Shown one piece after another: positions 1 to 8,035 of a DNA stretch of 64,000 nucleotides. The number at the start of each line of letters is the position of its first letter. The stretch's first letter is position 1. The stretch comes from Chromatiaceae bacterium. GTDB lineage: Bacteria > Pseudomonadota > Gammaproteobacteria > Chromatiales > Chromatiaceae. A program made the position numbers and the translations under genes. The notes under the pieces were generated by a model that saw only the letters and a list, made by a program, of their open reading frames with translations, searched no databases and was not told the origin of the DNA. The stretch covers positions 310,001 to 374,000 of the forward strand of contig JACKMK010000003.1 of the NCBI GenBank assembly GCA_024235395.1, written 5' to 3'.

Positions 1-255
1 ACGCGCAAGCAGCAGCGGATCGTCGCAGCGTGCCTCCGAGACCGGTTCGGCCGCTGCGCGGACACACACGATGAAGCCGTCGCCGGTGGCCAGCAGATCA
101 CCGTCACGCAGCACCTCGCCGCGCTCCAGGAATACACCGGCATCGCTGCCGTCGTCCAGCGTCACCCGCAATCGGCTGCGGATACGTTTCTCCAGCGGCA
201 AGGTCAGCGTGGTCGCGTACTCGCCCTGTTCGGCCCGCCGAATGAACTCACGCAC
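1..255 (-). CDS. ureE: Urease accessory protein UreE, N-terminal part, cut by the window edge
   Basis: UreE is the nickel metallochaperone that delivers Ni to apo-urease in the cytoplasm. About 85 residues are visible. They show the UreE N-terminal fold pattern: a basic RSRLRVTLDDG stretch, then FLERGEVLRDGD and EARCDDPLLLA. The start is taken as GTG at 255 because GGGGA lies a few bases upstream and the ureC stop is only 18 bp away. The His-rich C-terminal tail, if present, is outside the window. It is the last visible gene of the ureDABCE series. Identity is secure from sequence and context; the exact start is less so. Confidence 0.9.
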   Translation of the reverse strand, partial: MREFIRRAEQGEYATTLTLPLEKRIRSRLRVTLDDGSDAGVFLERGEVLRDGDLLATGDGFIVCVRAAAEPVSEARCDDPLLLAR

Positions 256-273
256 GAGAAATCCCCAATGCCC

Positions 274-1977
274 TCAGAACAGGAAATATCGTTGTGCCAT
301 CGGCAGTACGTCGGCCGGCTCGCAGGTCAACAGCTCGCCGTCGGCACGTACCTCGTAGGTCTGCGGATCGACCTCGATCGTCGGCCGCCAGTCGTTCAGC
401 ACCATATCGGCCTTCTGCACGCCGCGGCAGTTGCGTACCACACCGACCAGAGACTCCAGACCCAGATGGCGGTGCACATCCGCCTCGTACGCCGTCTGCG
501 ACAGAAACGTCATGCGCGTCGCATGCCGTGCACCGCCGATCGCACCGAACATGTGTCGATAGTGCACCGGCTGCGGCGTCGGTATCGAGGCATTCGGATC
601 GCCCATCGGCGCGGCGGCGATCATGCCCGCCTTGATCACCAGGCTCGGTTTGGCACCGAAGAATGCCGGCTTCCACAGCACCAGATCCGCCAGCTTGCCG
701 ATCTCGACCGAACCGACCTCGTGCGAGATGCCGTGCGCGATCGCCGGATTGATCGTGTACTTCGCGATGTAGCGCCGGGCACGCAGGTTGTCGTGAACGG
801 CCGGATCACCCATCAGGCTGCCGCGTTGCACCTTCATCTTGTGCGCCGTCTGCCAGGTGCGCGTGATCACCTCGCCGACGCGCCCCATCGCCTGCGAATC
901 CGACGCGATCATCGAGAAGGCGCCCAGATCGTGCAGGATGTCTTCGGCGGCGATCGTCTCGCGACGGATACGCGATTCGGCAAACGCCACGTCTTCGGGG
1001 ATCGACGGCGACAGGTGGTGGCAGACCATCAGCATGTCGAGGTGCTCGTCGACGGTGTTCACCGTGTACGGCCGGGTGGGATTGGTCGACGAGGGCAGCA
1101 CATTGGCATAGCCCGCAGCCTTGATGATGTCAGGCGCATGCCCGCCGCCGGCCCCCTCGGTGTGGTAGGTATGGATGGTCCGGCCGGCAATCGCCGCGAG
1201 CGTGTCCTCGACGAACCCGGATTCGTTCAGCGTGTCGGTATGGATCGCCACCTGCACGTCGAAGTTCTCGGCCACCGTCAGGCAGTTGTCGATCGCCGCT
1301 GGCGTGGTGCCCCAATCCTCGTGCAGCTTCAGACCGATCGCACCGGCGGCGATCTGTTCGGACAGCGGTCCCGGGCGCGAGGCATTGCCCTTGCCGAGGA
1401 AACCGAGGTTCATCGGAAGACCGTCGGCGGCCTGCAGCATGCGTTGGATGTTCCAGGGACCCGGGGTACAGGTGGTCGCGTTGGTACCGGTCGCCGGCCC
1501 GGTGCCACCACCGAGCATGGTCGTGATGCCGGACATCAATGCATCGTCCACCTGCTGCGGACAGATGAAATGGATATGCGAATCGATGCCGCCGGCGGTC
1601 AGGATCTGACCCTCCCCCGCGATCGCCTCGGTGCCGGGGCCGATGACGATATCGACACCGGCCTGCACATCCGGGTTACCGGCCTTGCCGATGCCGACGA
1701 TGCGCCCGTTCTTGATCCCGACATCCGCCTTCACGACGCCCCAATGGTCGAGGATCAGGGCATTGGTGATCACCACATCTACGACCTGACTGGACGGTTG
1801 CTGACTCTGCCCCATGCCGTCGCGGATCACCTTGCCGCCACCGAACTTGACCTCGTCGCCGTAGACGGTGCGATCTTCCTCCACCTGGATGAACAACTCG
1901 CTGTCGGCCAGACGAACCCGGTCGCCAACCGTCGGTCCGTACATTTCCGCATAGGCCTGCCGGCTTATCCTGGCCAT
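274..1977 (-). CDS. ureC: Urease alpha subunit (catalytic)
   Basis: Catalytic subunit of the cytoplasmic nickel enzyme that splits urea to ammonia and carbamate. The 567-residue length is standard. The nickel and catalytic signatures are all present: the HIH pair in IDSHIHFICPQQ, the carbamylated Lys in GLKLHEDWG, IHTDTLNESGF, the GAGGGHAPD histidine, the flap MVCHHLSPSIPED with its Cys-His pair, and the Asp in IASDSQAMGR. The C-terminus ends in the usual RYFLF. It begins 3 bp after ureB, so the subunits are translationally close. Expected to be active once ureD/E and the F/G genes (not in the window) mature it. Confidence 0.99.
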   Translation of the reverse strand: MARISRQAYAEMYGPTVGDRVRLADSELFIQVEEDRTVYGDEVKFGGGKVIRDGMGQSQQPSSQVVDVVITNALILDHWGVVKADVGIKNGRIVGIGKAGNPDVQAGVDIVIGPGTEAIAGEGQILTAGGIDSHIHFICPQQVDDALMSGITTMLGGGTGPATGTNATTCTPGPWNIQRMLQAADGLPMNLGFLGKGNASRPGPLSEQIAAGAIGLKLHEDWGTTPAAIDNCLTVAENFDVQVAIHTDTLNESGFVEDTLAAIAGRTIHTYHTEGAGGGHAPDIIKAAGYANVLPSSTNPTRPYTVNTVDEHLDMLMVCHHLSPSIPEDVAFAESRIRRETIAAEDILHDLGAFSMIASDSQAMGRVGEVITRTWQTAHKMKVQRGSLMGDPAVHDNLRARRYIAKYTINPAIAHGISHEVGSVEIGKLADLVLWKPAFFGAKPSLVIKAGMIAAAPMGDPNASIPTPQPVHYRHMFGAIGGARHATRMTFLSQTAYEADVHRHLGLESLVGVVRNCRGVQKADMVLNDWRPTIEVDPQTYEVRADGELLTCEPADVLPMAQRYFLF

Positions 1978-1980
1978 CGC

Positions 1981-2298
1981 TTACCTGCCTTTGTCCAATG
2001 GACCCATCACGTGACCGCGAAAGCCGTAGACGTGCCGGTCACCGGCATAGGCCACCAGCTGCACCTCGCGAGTCTGGCCCGGTTCGAAGCGCACCGCGGT
2101 ACCCGCCGGGATATCGAGGCGAAAACCGCGCGCCCGGTCGCGCTCGAAGGCCAATGCCTCGTTGGTCTCGTAGAAGTGGTAATGGGAACCGACCTGGATC
2201 GGACGGTCGCCGGTATTCGCCACCGTCAGCGTGACCCGGTCACGTCCGACATTCAGTTCGATATCACCGCTTGCAGCGATGAGTTCACCGGGATTCAT
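1981..2298 (-). CDS. ureB: Urease beta subunit
   Basis: Structural subunit of the urease (ABC)3 complex. The 105 residues match the usual small beta subunit, with MNPGELI at the N-terminus and the family hallmark QVGSHYHFYETN followed by LDIPAGTAVRFEPG. It is a separate gene from ureA (51 bp apart), as is typical of proteobacteria, not a fused gamma-beta chain. Nothing appears missing. Confidence 0.97.
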   Translation of the reverse strand: MNPGELIAASGDIELNVGRDRVTLTVANTGDRPIQVGSHYHFYETNEALAFERDRARGFRLDIPAGTAVRFEPGQTREVQLVAYAGDRHVYGFRGHVMGPLDKGR

Positions 2299-2349
2299 GC
2301 CCCTGCCTCCATAGTCGACGCCTCCGTCATGCGTGGCGGTGGCGATAGG

Positions 2350-2652
2350 TCAAACGATCGGGTCGTGCACCGTGACCAGCTTGGTACCGTCCGGAAAGGT
2401 CGCCTCGACCTGTACTTCCGGGATCATTTCCGCGATGCCATCCATGACGTCGTCACGGGTCAACAGCGTACGGCCATGATCCATCAGCTCGGCGACCGAA
2501 CGACCGTCTCGGGCCCCTTCCATGATCGCGGCACTGATGTAGGCAACCGCTTCCGGATAGTTCAGTTTCAGGCCGCGTTCCTTGCGCCGTTCCGCGAGTA
2601 GCGCCGCGGTGAACAACAGCAGCTTGTCTTTTTCTCTTGGTGTCAGTTCCAT
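2350..2652 (-). CDS. ureA: Urease gamma subunit
   Basis: Smallest structural urease subunit, 100 residues as expected. It begins MELTPREKDKLLLFTAALLA and carries GLKLNYPEAVAYI and the C-terminal VEATFPDGTKLVTVHDPI, both conserved in UreA. It sits 23 bp downstream of ureD and 51 bp upstream of ureB on the same strand, so it is part of the operon. Confidence 0.98.
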   Translation of the reverse strand: MELTPREKDKLLLFTAALLAERRKERGLKLNYPEAVAYISAAIMEGARDGRSVAELMDHGRTLLTRDDVMDGIAEMIPEVQVEATFPDGTKLVTVHDPIV

Positions 2653-2675
2653 TTTGCTCTGCCTTGGTTGCTTGT

Positions 2676-3512
2676 TCAGGTCGACCAGATGCGCGGCACG
2701 CTGGGCGGACAGCCAAGCAGATCCTGCCGAAGCGCCTGCCAGATTTCACCGAACAGCCGCCGTATCCGCTCGGTCGAATCACCGAGGCTGCGCACCACCA
2801 GCAGGTCGTCGAGCAGCGTGGCGGCACTGTGAGGCTCATCAGTCGCGGACAGCAATGCGCGGCAAACACCCAGATGAGACTCGCTGGCACCGCTGATGAC
2901 ACAGGTCCCGGTAACGGCGTGTCCGGCCATCAGCGACCGACGATGCCGGCTCTCGGGTCCCGCACGCAACCTGTCGATCAGCAACGGCATGCCGTCGCGG
3001 GTGATGCTGAGGCGGCTGTCCACCTGTCCACTGTCGAATCCCTCGTTGATCGCCGGACGCCCGAGGCAAAGGATCTCCCACAACACCAGGCGCGCGTCGC
3101 CCGACAACTCGACCTCGGTCCGCAGTTCGGCTCGCGCACCGGGGAACAGGATGTTCTCCTGCGGCAGCCACTCCAGCGTCGCACCGGACTGCACCTTGAA
3201 CCGCTGTGTCTGGCGGGCGGATTCCCCGGCACTGCGGTAGAACTTGGTCGCGCCCGGTGTGGTCAGCAAGGCATGCGTCTGCATCGCCATCCGAACCTCG
3301 ATGTCCAGCGAGTCACCACCGACTACGCCCCCGGGTGGGTGCAGCACGTATACATGGCAGACATCGCCTTCCGGGTAGAACGGACGCTGCACCGACAAGG
3401 GCCCGCTGCGGGTGCGGTCGGATAAAACGCTGCGGGCGCCGCGCCGACTGAAGCCGAGACGCAGGGCGGCGCGCCAACCACGGTCGGATCGAATGCTAGG
3501 TACGGCGCTCAT
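2676..3512 (-). CDS. ureD: Urease accessory protein UreD
   Basis: UreD scaffolds nickel insertion together with UreF and UreG by binding apo-urease. Recognisable blocks are the N-terminal GWRAALRLGF, HPPGGVVGGDSL (the most diagnostic), TTPGATKFYRS and LEWLPQENILFPGA. I take ATG at 3512 (278 aa): the open frame extends further upstream, but there it overlaps the small gene at 3524-3682 and carries no UreD-like sequence. The ribosome site is weak, so translation may be coupled to that small gene, whose stop is 11 bp upstream. Confidence 0.95.
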   Translation of the reverse strand: MSAVPSIRSDRGWRAALRLGFSRRGARSVLSDRTRSGPLSVQRPFYPEGDVCHVYVLHPPGGVVGGDSLDIEVRMAMQTHALLTTPGATKFYRSAGESARQTQRFKVQSGATLEWLPQENILFPGARAELRTEVELSGDARLVLWEILCLGRPAINEGFDSGQVDSRLSITRDGMPLLIDRLRAGPESRHRRSLMAGHAVTGTCVISGASESHLGVCRALLSATDEPHSAATLLDDLLVVRSLGDSTERIRRLFGEIWQALRQDLLGCPPSVPRIWST

Positions 3513-3523
3513 GCGCTGGCAGA

Positions 3524-3682
3524 TTACCGGCGGTGCAGCAGGAATGGCAAACCCAGCAACAAGGGGACCGCAAGCAGCAGCCACAGGTGTTCGGCGGCGT
3601 GTTGCACAGGCGGCGACGCGGACGGGTGCGCGCTCGCGATGGTCGACAGCAGCATTATTGGAAAGGTCATGAGTATTCGCAT
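3524..3682 (-). CDS. Small signal-peptide/one-TM protein inside the urea operon
   Basis: A 52-codon gene in the gap between urtE and ureD. Its frame is clean from ATG at 3682 to TAA at 3524, with a possible internal ATG at 3670. The product starts with a hydrophobic stretch ending in IASAHPS, which looks like a signal peptide cut after ASA. It continues through a His-containing linker (VQHAAEHLW) into a strongly hydrophobic segment rich in Leu and Val, and ends in LLHRR. That gives an inner-membrane protein with a positive C-terminus. Its 22-bp and 11-bp spacing to its neighbours and shared strand support a real gene. The HP...H pattern vaguely recalls the N-terminus of HupE/UreJ nickel permeases, but it is far too short; no function is assigned. 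Confidence 0.65.
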   Translation of the reverse strand: MRILMTFPIMLLSTIASAHPSASPPVQHAAEHLWLLLAVPLLLGLPFLLHRR

Positions 3683-3704
3683 CGTTTTGCCCCGTTCGCT
3701 CGTG

Positions 3705-4400
3705 CTAGACAGTCAGATACTGCTGTATCAGTTCATCATTCAATGCGTCCATCGTGCCGGTGGCCACCGCCCGCCCGCGATCGAGCAGACAGAACCGATC
3801 CGCGACCTTGCGTGCAAACGGCAGTTTCTGTTCGACCAGCAACACCGTCAGTCCCATTTCGCGATTGAGCTTGCGGACGATAGCGCCGATCTCGGCAACG
3901 ATGTTCGGCTGGATGCCCTCTGTCGGCTCATCGAGGATCAGCAGGCGCGGGTCGGTGACCAGCGCGCGCCCGATTGCGAGCTGCTGCTGCTGCCCCCCGG
4001 ACAGGTCGCCGCCACGACGGCCGAGCATCTCCTTCAACACCGGAAACATCTCGAAGATGAATGCCGGGATCCTGCGTTGCCCGTCGCGGCGCGCGGGCAG
4101 CCCGATCAACAGGTTCTCTTCGACGCTCATCAGCGGAAAGATCTGCCGGCCCTGCGGGACGTAGCCGATGCCGATGCCCGCCCTTTGTTCAGCCGCGGTC
4201 CGGGTCAACTCCTGGCCATCGTACTGCAGAGAACCGGACCTGACCGGCAGCAGTCCCATGATGCATTTGAGCAGCGTGGTCTTGCCGACCCCGTTGCGCC
4301 CCATCAGTACGGTGCACTGACCATCGGGTACCTCCAGGTCGAGATCCCAGAGTGTATGCGACTGCCCGTAAAACTGATTGAGTTGTTCGATCTTCAGCAT
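3705..4400 (-). CDS. urtE: Urea ABC transporter ATP-binding protein UrtE
   Basis: One of the two cytoplasmic ATPases of the high-affinity urea importer. The 231 residues are a compact LivF-type ABC domain. The Walker A is GRNGVGKTT, the Q-loop region contains GYVPQGRQIFPLMSVEENL, the signature is LSGGQQQQLAIGRAL, and the Walker B is LLILDEPTEGIQPNI, a run typical of UrtE. It lies 21 bp downstream of urtD. Confidence 0.97.
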   Translation of the reverse strand: MLKIEQLNQFYGQSHTLWDLDLEVPDGQCTVLMGRNGVGKTTLLKCIMGLLPVRSGSLQYDGQELTRTAAEQRAGIGIGYVPQGRQIFPLMSVEENLLIGLPARRDGQRRIPAFIFEMFPVLKEMLGRRGGDLSGGQQQQLAIGRALVTDPRLLILDEPTEGIQPNIVAEIGAIVRKLNREMGLTVLLVEQKLPFARKVADRFCLLDRGRAVATGTMDALNDELIQQYLTV

Positions 4401-4421
4401 CCGAACGCCCTGTACGGTTGG

Positions 4422-5243
4422 CTACTCGCCAAGATATACCTCGATGACCTTCGGGTCGTTCTGCACCTGGTCCATGCTGCCCTCGGCCAGTACGCTGCCC
4501 TGATGCAATACAGTGACCCGAGAATTGAGTGCGCGCACGAAGTCCATGTCGTGCTCGACCACCACCACCGAGTGATCGCCGGCCAATGAGACCAGCAGCT
4601 CAACCGTCCGGTCCATCTCCTGGTGGGTCATCCCGGCGGCCGGCTCATCGACCAGCAGCAACAGCGGATTCTGCATCAGCAGCATGCCGATCTCGAGCCA
4701 CTGCTTCTGGCCGTGCGACAGCGTGCCGGCCGCGCGTTGCGCGTGGTCCGCCAGACCGATCAATTCGGATACCTCGTCGATGCGTTCACGCTCTTCGCTG
4801 TTGAGACGCGCACGCAGCGTGCGCCAGACGCCTTTCGGCCCGGCCATCGACAGCTCGAGGTTTTCGAACACACTGTGATGTTCGAACACCGTCGGCTTCT
4901 GGAACTTGCGGCCGATGCCCGCCTGGGCGATCTCCGGCTCGTCCATCTGCAGCAGGTTCATGCGCGATCCGAACCAACAGGTACCGGTGTCCGGCCGCGT
5001 CTTGCCGGTGATGATGTCCATCATCGTCGTCTTGCCCGCGCCGTTCGGTCCGATCAGGCAACGCAGTTCGCCGGCGTTGACATAGAAATTGAGATTGTTG
5101 ATCGCCTTGAAGCCATCGAACGCGACCGAGACATCCTCCATGTACAGGACGGTACCATGCGACAGGTCGAGCCCTTCGACGACCTTGGGCACCATGAAGT
5201 CGAACACCCGGTCGCGACGGAACATCTCGCGTACGGCGTTCAT
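4422..5243 (-). CDS. urtD: Urea ABC transporter ATP-binding protein UrtD
   Basis: LivG-type ATPase partner of UrtE. The start is ATG at 5243, giving 273 aa. It overlaps the urtC stop by 4 bp (ATGA), which indicates translational coupling; the upstream extension of the frame lies within urtC. Walker A is GPNGAGKTT, the signature LSHGQKQWLEIGMLL, Walker B LLLLVDEPAAGM, followed by the switch His in VVVVEHDMDF. The short N-terminal extension before the ABC core is usual for UrtD. Confidence 0.97.
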   Translation of the reverse strand: MNAVREMFRRDRVFDFMVPKVVEGLDLSHGTVLYMEDVSVAFDGFKAINNLNFYVNAGELRCLIGPNGAGKTTMMDIITGKTRPDTGTCWFGSRMNLLQMDEPEIAQAGIGRKFQKPTVFEHHSVFENLELSMAGPKGVWRTLRARLNSEERERIDEVSELIGLADHAQRAAGTLSHGQKQWLEIGMLLMQNPLLLLVDEPAAGMTHQEMDRTVELLVSLAGDHSVVVVEHDMDFVRALNSRVTVLHQGSVLAEGSMDQVQNDPKVIEVYLGE

Positions 5244-6328
5244 GCGTCGCCCTCCTCGCGTCGCCGCCACAGCCCGGCGACACCGCGCGGCAACAGCAGG
5301 GTCACCAGGACGAACAGCCCGCCGAGCGCGAACAGCCAGACTTCCGGGAATGCCGCTGTGAACCAAGTCTTCGCATAGTTCACGCCAATCGCCCCGAGTA
5401 CCGCACCGTACAGGGTCGCACGTCCACCCATCGCGACCCAGATCACCACCTCGATCGAGTTCAGCGGAGCGAACTCCCCGGGGTTTATGATGCCGACCTG
5501 CGGCACGTACAGCGCACCGGCGAGCCCGGCGAGCATCGCGGAGAACGTGAAGATCGCGAGCTTGACGTGCTCGACCTTGTATCCGATGAAGCGGGTGCGG
5601 TCTTCGGTGTCACGGATCGCGACCGCGACCCGTCCGAGCCGCGACCTGACCAGCGCCCGACAGGCGAGGTAGCCGAGCGCCAGGGCGACGCCCGAGGCGA
5701 TGAACAGCCCGATGCGGGTCGAGTCGGCCTGCAGGTTGAAGCTCAGCAGGTCCTTGAAGTCCGTCAGACCATTGTTGCCGCCAAAGCCCATCTCGTTGCG
5801 GAAGAACGCCAACATCAACGCATAGGTCAGCGCCTGGGTGATGATCGACAGGTACACACCGGTGACGCGGGAGCGGAATGCCAGCCATCCGAACACGAAA
5901 GCGAGCAGTCCCGGCGCCAGGAACACCATCAGGGCGGCAAACCAGAACTGGTCGAAGCCGTGCCAGAACCACGGCAGCTCCGGCCAGTTCAGAAACACCA
6001 TGAAATCCGGCAACACGGGATTGCCGTACACGCCCCGCTCGCCGATCTGGCGCATCAGGTACATACCCATCGCGTAGCCACCGAGCGCGAAGAACGCGGC
6101 ATGTCCGAGACTGAGGATGCCGAGATAGCCCCAGACGAGATCCACTGCGACGGCGAGCAGGGCGTATGTCAGATATTTGCCCAGCAGCGTCACCGTGTAG
6201 GTCGACAGATACAGCGGATGATCGCTTGGCAATGCATTCATCAGCGGCACTGCGATCATCGTGGCAATCAAAATCAGCAGAAACACCTGTCCGCCGCGAT
6301 CACCCTTGAGAATGCGGAAGATAGCCAT
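5240..6328 (-). CDS. urtC: Urea ABC transporter permease UrtC
   Basis: LivM-type membrane permease, 362 aa from ATG at 6328. The upstream reading frame is GC-rich and not protein-like and overlaps urtB. Many hydrophobic segments are visible. The branched-chain permease motifs are present: GYLGILSLGHAAFFALGGY near the N-terminus, FRSRVTGVYLSIITQAL, and LGRVAVAIRDTEDRTRFIGY in the large cytoplasmic loop. It starts 8 bp after the urtB stop and overlaps urtD at its end. Confidence 0.96.
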   Translation of the reverse strand: MAIFRILKGDRGGQVFLLILIATMIAVPLMNALPSDHPLYLSTYTVTLLGKYLTYALLAVAVDLVWGYLGILSLGHAAFFALGGYAMGMYLMRQIGERGVYGNPVLPDFMVFLNWPELPWFWHGFDQFWFAALMVFLAPGLLAFVFGWLAFRSRVTGVYLSIITQALTYALMLAFFRNEMGFGGNNGLTDFKDLLSFNLQADSTRIGLFIASGVALALGYLACRALVRSRLGRVAVAIRDTEDRTRFIGYKVEHVKLAIFTFSAMLAGLAGALYVPQVGIINPGEFAPLNSIEVVIWVAMGGRATLYGAVLGAIGVNYAKTWFTAAFPEVWLFALGGLFVLVTLLLPRGVAGLWRRREEGDA

Positions 6329-6336
6329 GGATGCGC

Positions 6337-7944
6337 TCAACCCTCCGCAGCGCGGCCCTTTTGCGGGAACAGTCCACGCGGCCGTTTCTGGATGAACAGG
6401 ATGATGAAGACGAGCACGAGGATCTTGGCCAACACCGCGCCGGCCCAGGGTTCCATCAGCTTGTTGGCTATCCCGAGGCCGAGACCACCGATCAGCGTGC
6501 CCCACAGGTTGCCGACACCACCGAACACCACGACCATGAAGCTGTCCACTATGTATGCCTGACCGAGGTTCGGACCCACGTTGGTGAGCTGCGACAGGGC
6601 CACGCCGGCGATTCCGGCGATTCCCGAGCCGAGACCGAACGTCAGTGCATCGACGCGCGCCGAGCGTATGCCCATCGCGCGCGCCATCGCGCGGTTCTGG
6701 GAGACCGCCCGCACCTCGAGTCCCAGGCGCGTGTATTTCAGCACCGCGTAGAGCCCCGCAAACACCAGCAGGGAAAAGATGAAGATGTACATGCGGTTGT
6801 AAGTCAGCGACAACACGCTGTTGATCTGCCAGAACCCGCTGAGCAGATCGGGATTGGATACCGGGACGTTCTGCGGCGAGATCAGCGTGCGAACCAGTTG
6901 TTGCAGGATCAGGCTGATGCCGAAGGTCGCCAGCAGCGTCTCGAGCGGGCGTCCATAAAGAAACCGGATGACACCGCGCTCGATCGCGATGCCCACCACG
7001 CCCGATACGACGAATGCCGCAGGGATCGCAAGCGCGATCGAAAGGCCGATCATCTCGGGCATGGCCTGCTGGATCAGATAGGTGGTGTAGGCGCCTAGCA
7101 TGATCAGCTCACCGTGCGCCATGTTGATCACACCCATGACACCGAAGGTTATCGCCAGACCGATCGACGCCAGGACCAGTACGGACCCCGCACTGAGACC
7201 GAAAAACAGGGTTTCGACGTAGCCGTACATCTCGACCTTGTCCTGGATATGCTGTAGCGCAGAAGCGGCTTCTGCGCGCACGGCGCTGTCCGGGTCGCTG
7301 GCCGCGAGACGTGCCAGTCCGTTGCGCACCGCAGGCTCCAGGCTGTCGGCCACCTCGGCGATCGCCATGCGACGCGTATCCGGGTCGGCTGCACTGAGGC
7401 GTGCCAATGCCACCACGGATGTCATCGCCTCACGCACAGCGCTGTCCTGCTCTTTCTCCAGCAGGCCGCTGAACAGCGTCGCATGCTGGGGTTCGATGTT
7501 CTCCAGGATCGCGTTGACTGCGCGCAGGCGCACGACCGGGTCGGGGTCGGAGAGCTCCAACTGGGCGGCCATCGCGCGGATCTGTCCGCGCATCGCGTTG
7601 TTGATCGCGAACTTCTTGAATTTGCGCGAGCTAACGACACCGTAGTCTTCACCGTTGAGCGCATCGACAGCATGTTCGCCGTCGTCGCGCGACTGCATCC
7701 ATACGAGGCGGCTGTTTTGCTTCAGGTAGCGCAATTCGCCTTCGAGGATGCCGCGCAGCAGATCACCGGCCTTCGGGTGACCGCTCTCGGCGAGCTTGGT
7801 CAACCCCTGCGACTTGACGTCGAAATCGCGATCGAGCAACTGTTCAAACGCTGCATCGAGCGTGGCGTCACCCGACTCGATCTCGGCGGCCAACATCGCG
7901 GGTGTCAGGCACAGCAACAGCAGCGTCACGAGGATTCGCAACAT
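6337..7944 (-). CDS. urtB: Urea ABC transporter permease UrtB with long N-terminal domain
   Basis: LivH-type permease. The 535 residues are much longer than LivH. Residues 1-19 are a signal-like hydrophobic stretch (LLLLCLTPAMLAA). About 220 residues of helical, repeat-like soluble sequence follow, with recurring DPDxAVR-type units such as LAASDPDSAVRAEA (HEAT-like). The membrane part begins near FFGLSAGSVLVLASIGLAI, with the permease signature MGVINMAHGELIMLGAYT. The long form is known in several proteobacterial UrtB proteins; the job of the extension is not established. ATG at 7944 is chosen because the signal-like segment follows it directly. Confidence 0.95.
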   Translation of the reverse strand: MLRILVTLLLLCLTPAMLAAEIESGDATLDAAFEQLLDRDFDVKSQGLTKLAESGHPKAGDLLRGILEGELRYLKQNSRLVWMQSRDDGEHAVDALNGEDYGVVSSRKFKKFAINNAMRGQIRAMAAQLELSDPDPVVRLRAVNAILENIEPQHATLFSGLLEKEQDSAVREAMTSVVALARLSAADPDTRRMAIAEVADSLEPAVRNGLARLAASDPDSAVRAEAASALQHIQDKVEMYGYVETLFFGLSAGSVLVLASIGLAITFGVMGVINMAHGELIMLGAYTTYLIQQAMPEMIGLSIALAIPAAFVVSGVVGIAIERGVIRFLYGRPLETLLATFGISLILQQLVRTLISPQNVPVSNPDLLSGFWQINSVLSLTYNRMYIFIFSLLVFAGLYAVLKYTRLGLEVRAVSQNRAMARAMGIRSARVDALTFGLGSGIAGIAGVALSQLTNVGPNLGQAYIVDSFMVVVFGGVGNLWGTLIGGLGLGIANKLMEPWAGAVLAKILVLVFIILFIQKRPRGLFPQKGRAAEG

Positions 7945-7972
7945 GAGTCGTGTCTTCTTTGGTTGAAGGGGT

Positions 7973-8003
7973 GTGGCACCGGTGTACGGGTCACCGGTGC
8001 CAC
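7973..8003 (-). other. Perfect 12-bp stem-loop between urtA and urtB
   Basis: GTGGCACCGGTG (7973-7984) pairs exactly with CACCGGTGCCAC (7992-8003) around a 7-nt loop. It lies just after the urtA stop. There is no T-run, so it is not a standard terminator. Such hairpins after binding-protein genes commonly protect the upstream message and reduce downstream expression, which would fit the need for more UrtA than permease. The structure is seen; the role is inferred. Confidence 0.7.
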
Positions 8004-8035
8004 GCGCTTGCACAGCGTTAGGTATCAGTCAGGAC

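Noticed and set aside
268..2601. 777-codon open frame on the plus strand opposite ureC/ureB
   Set aside because: It is the antisense shadow of the urease genes; it is Arg/His-rich and has no ribosome site.
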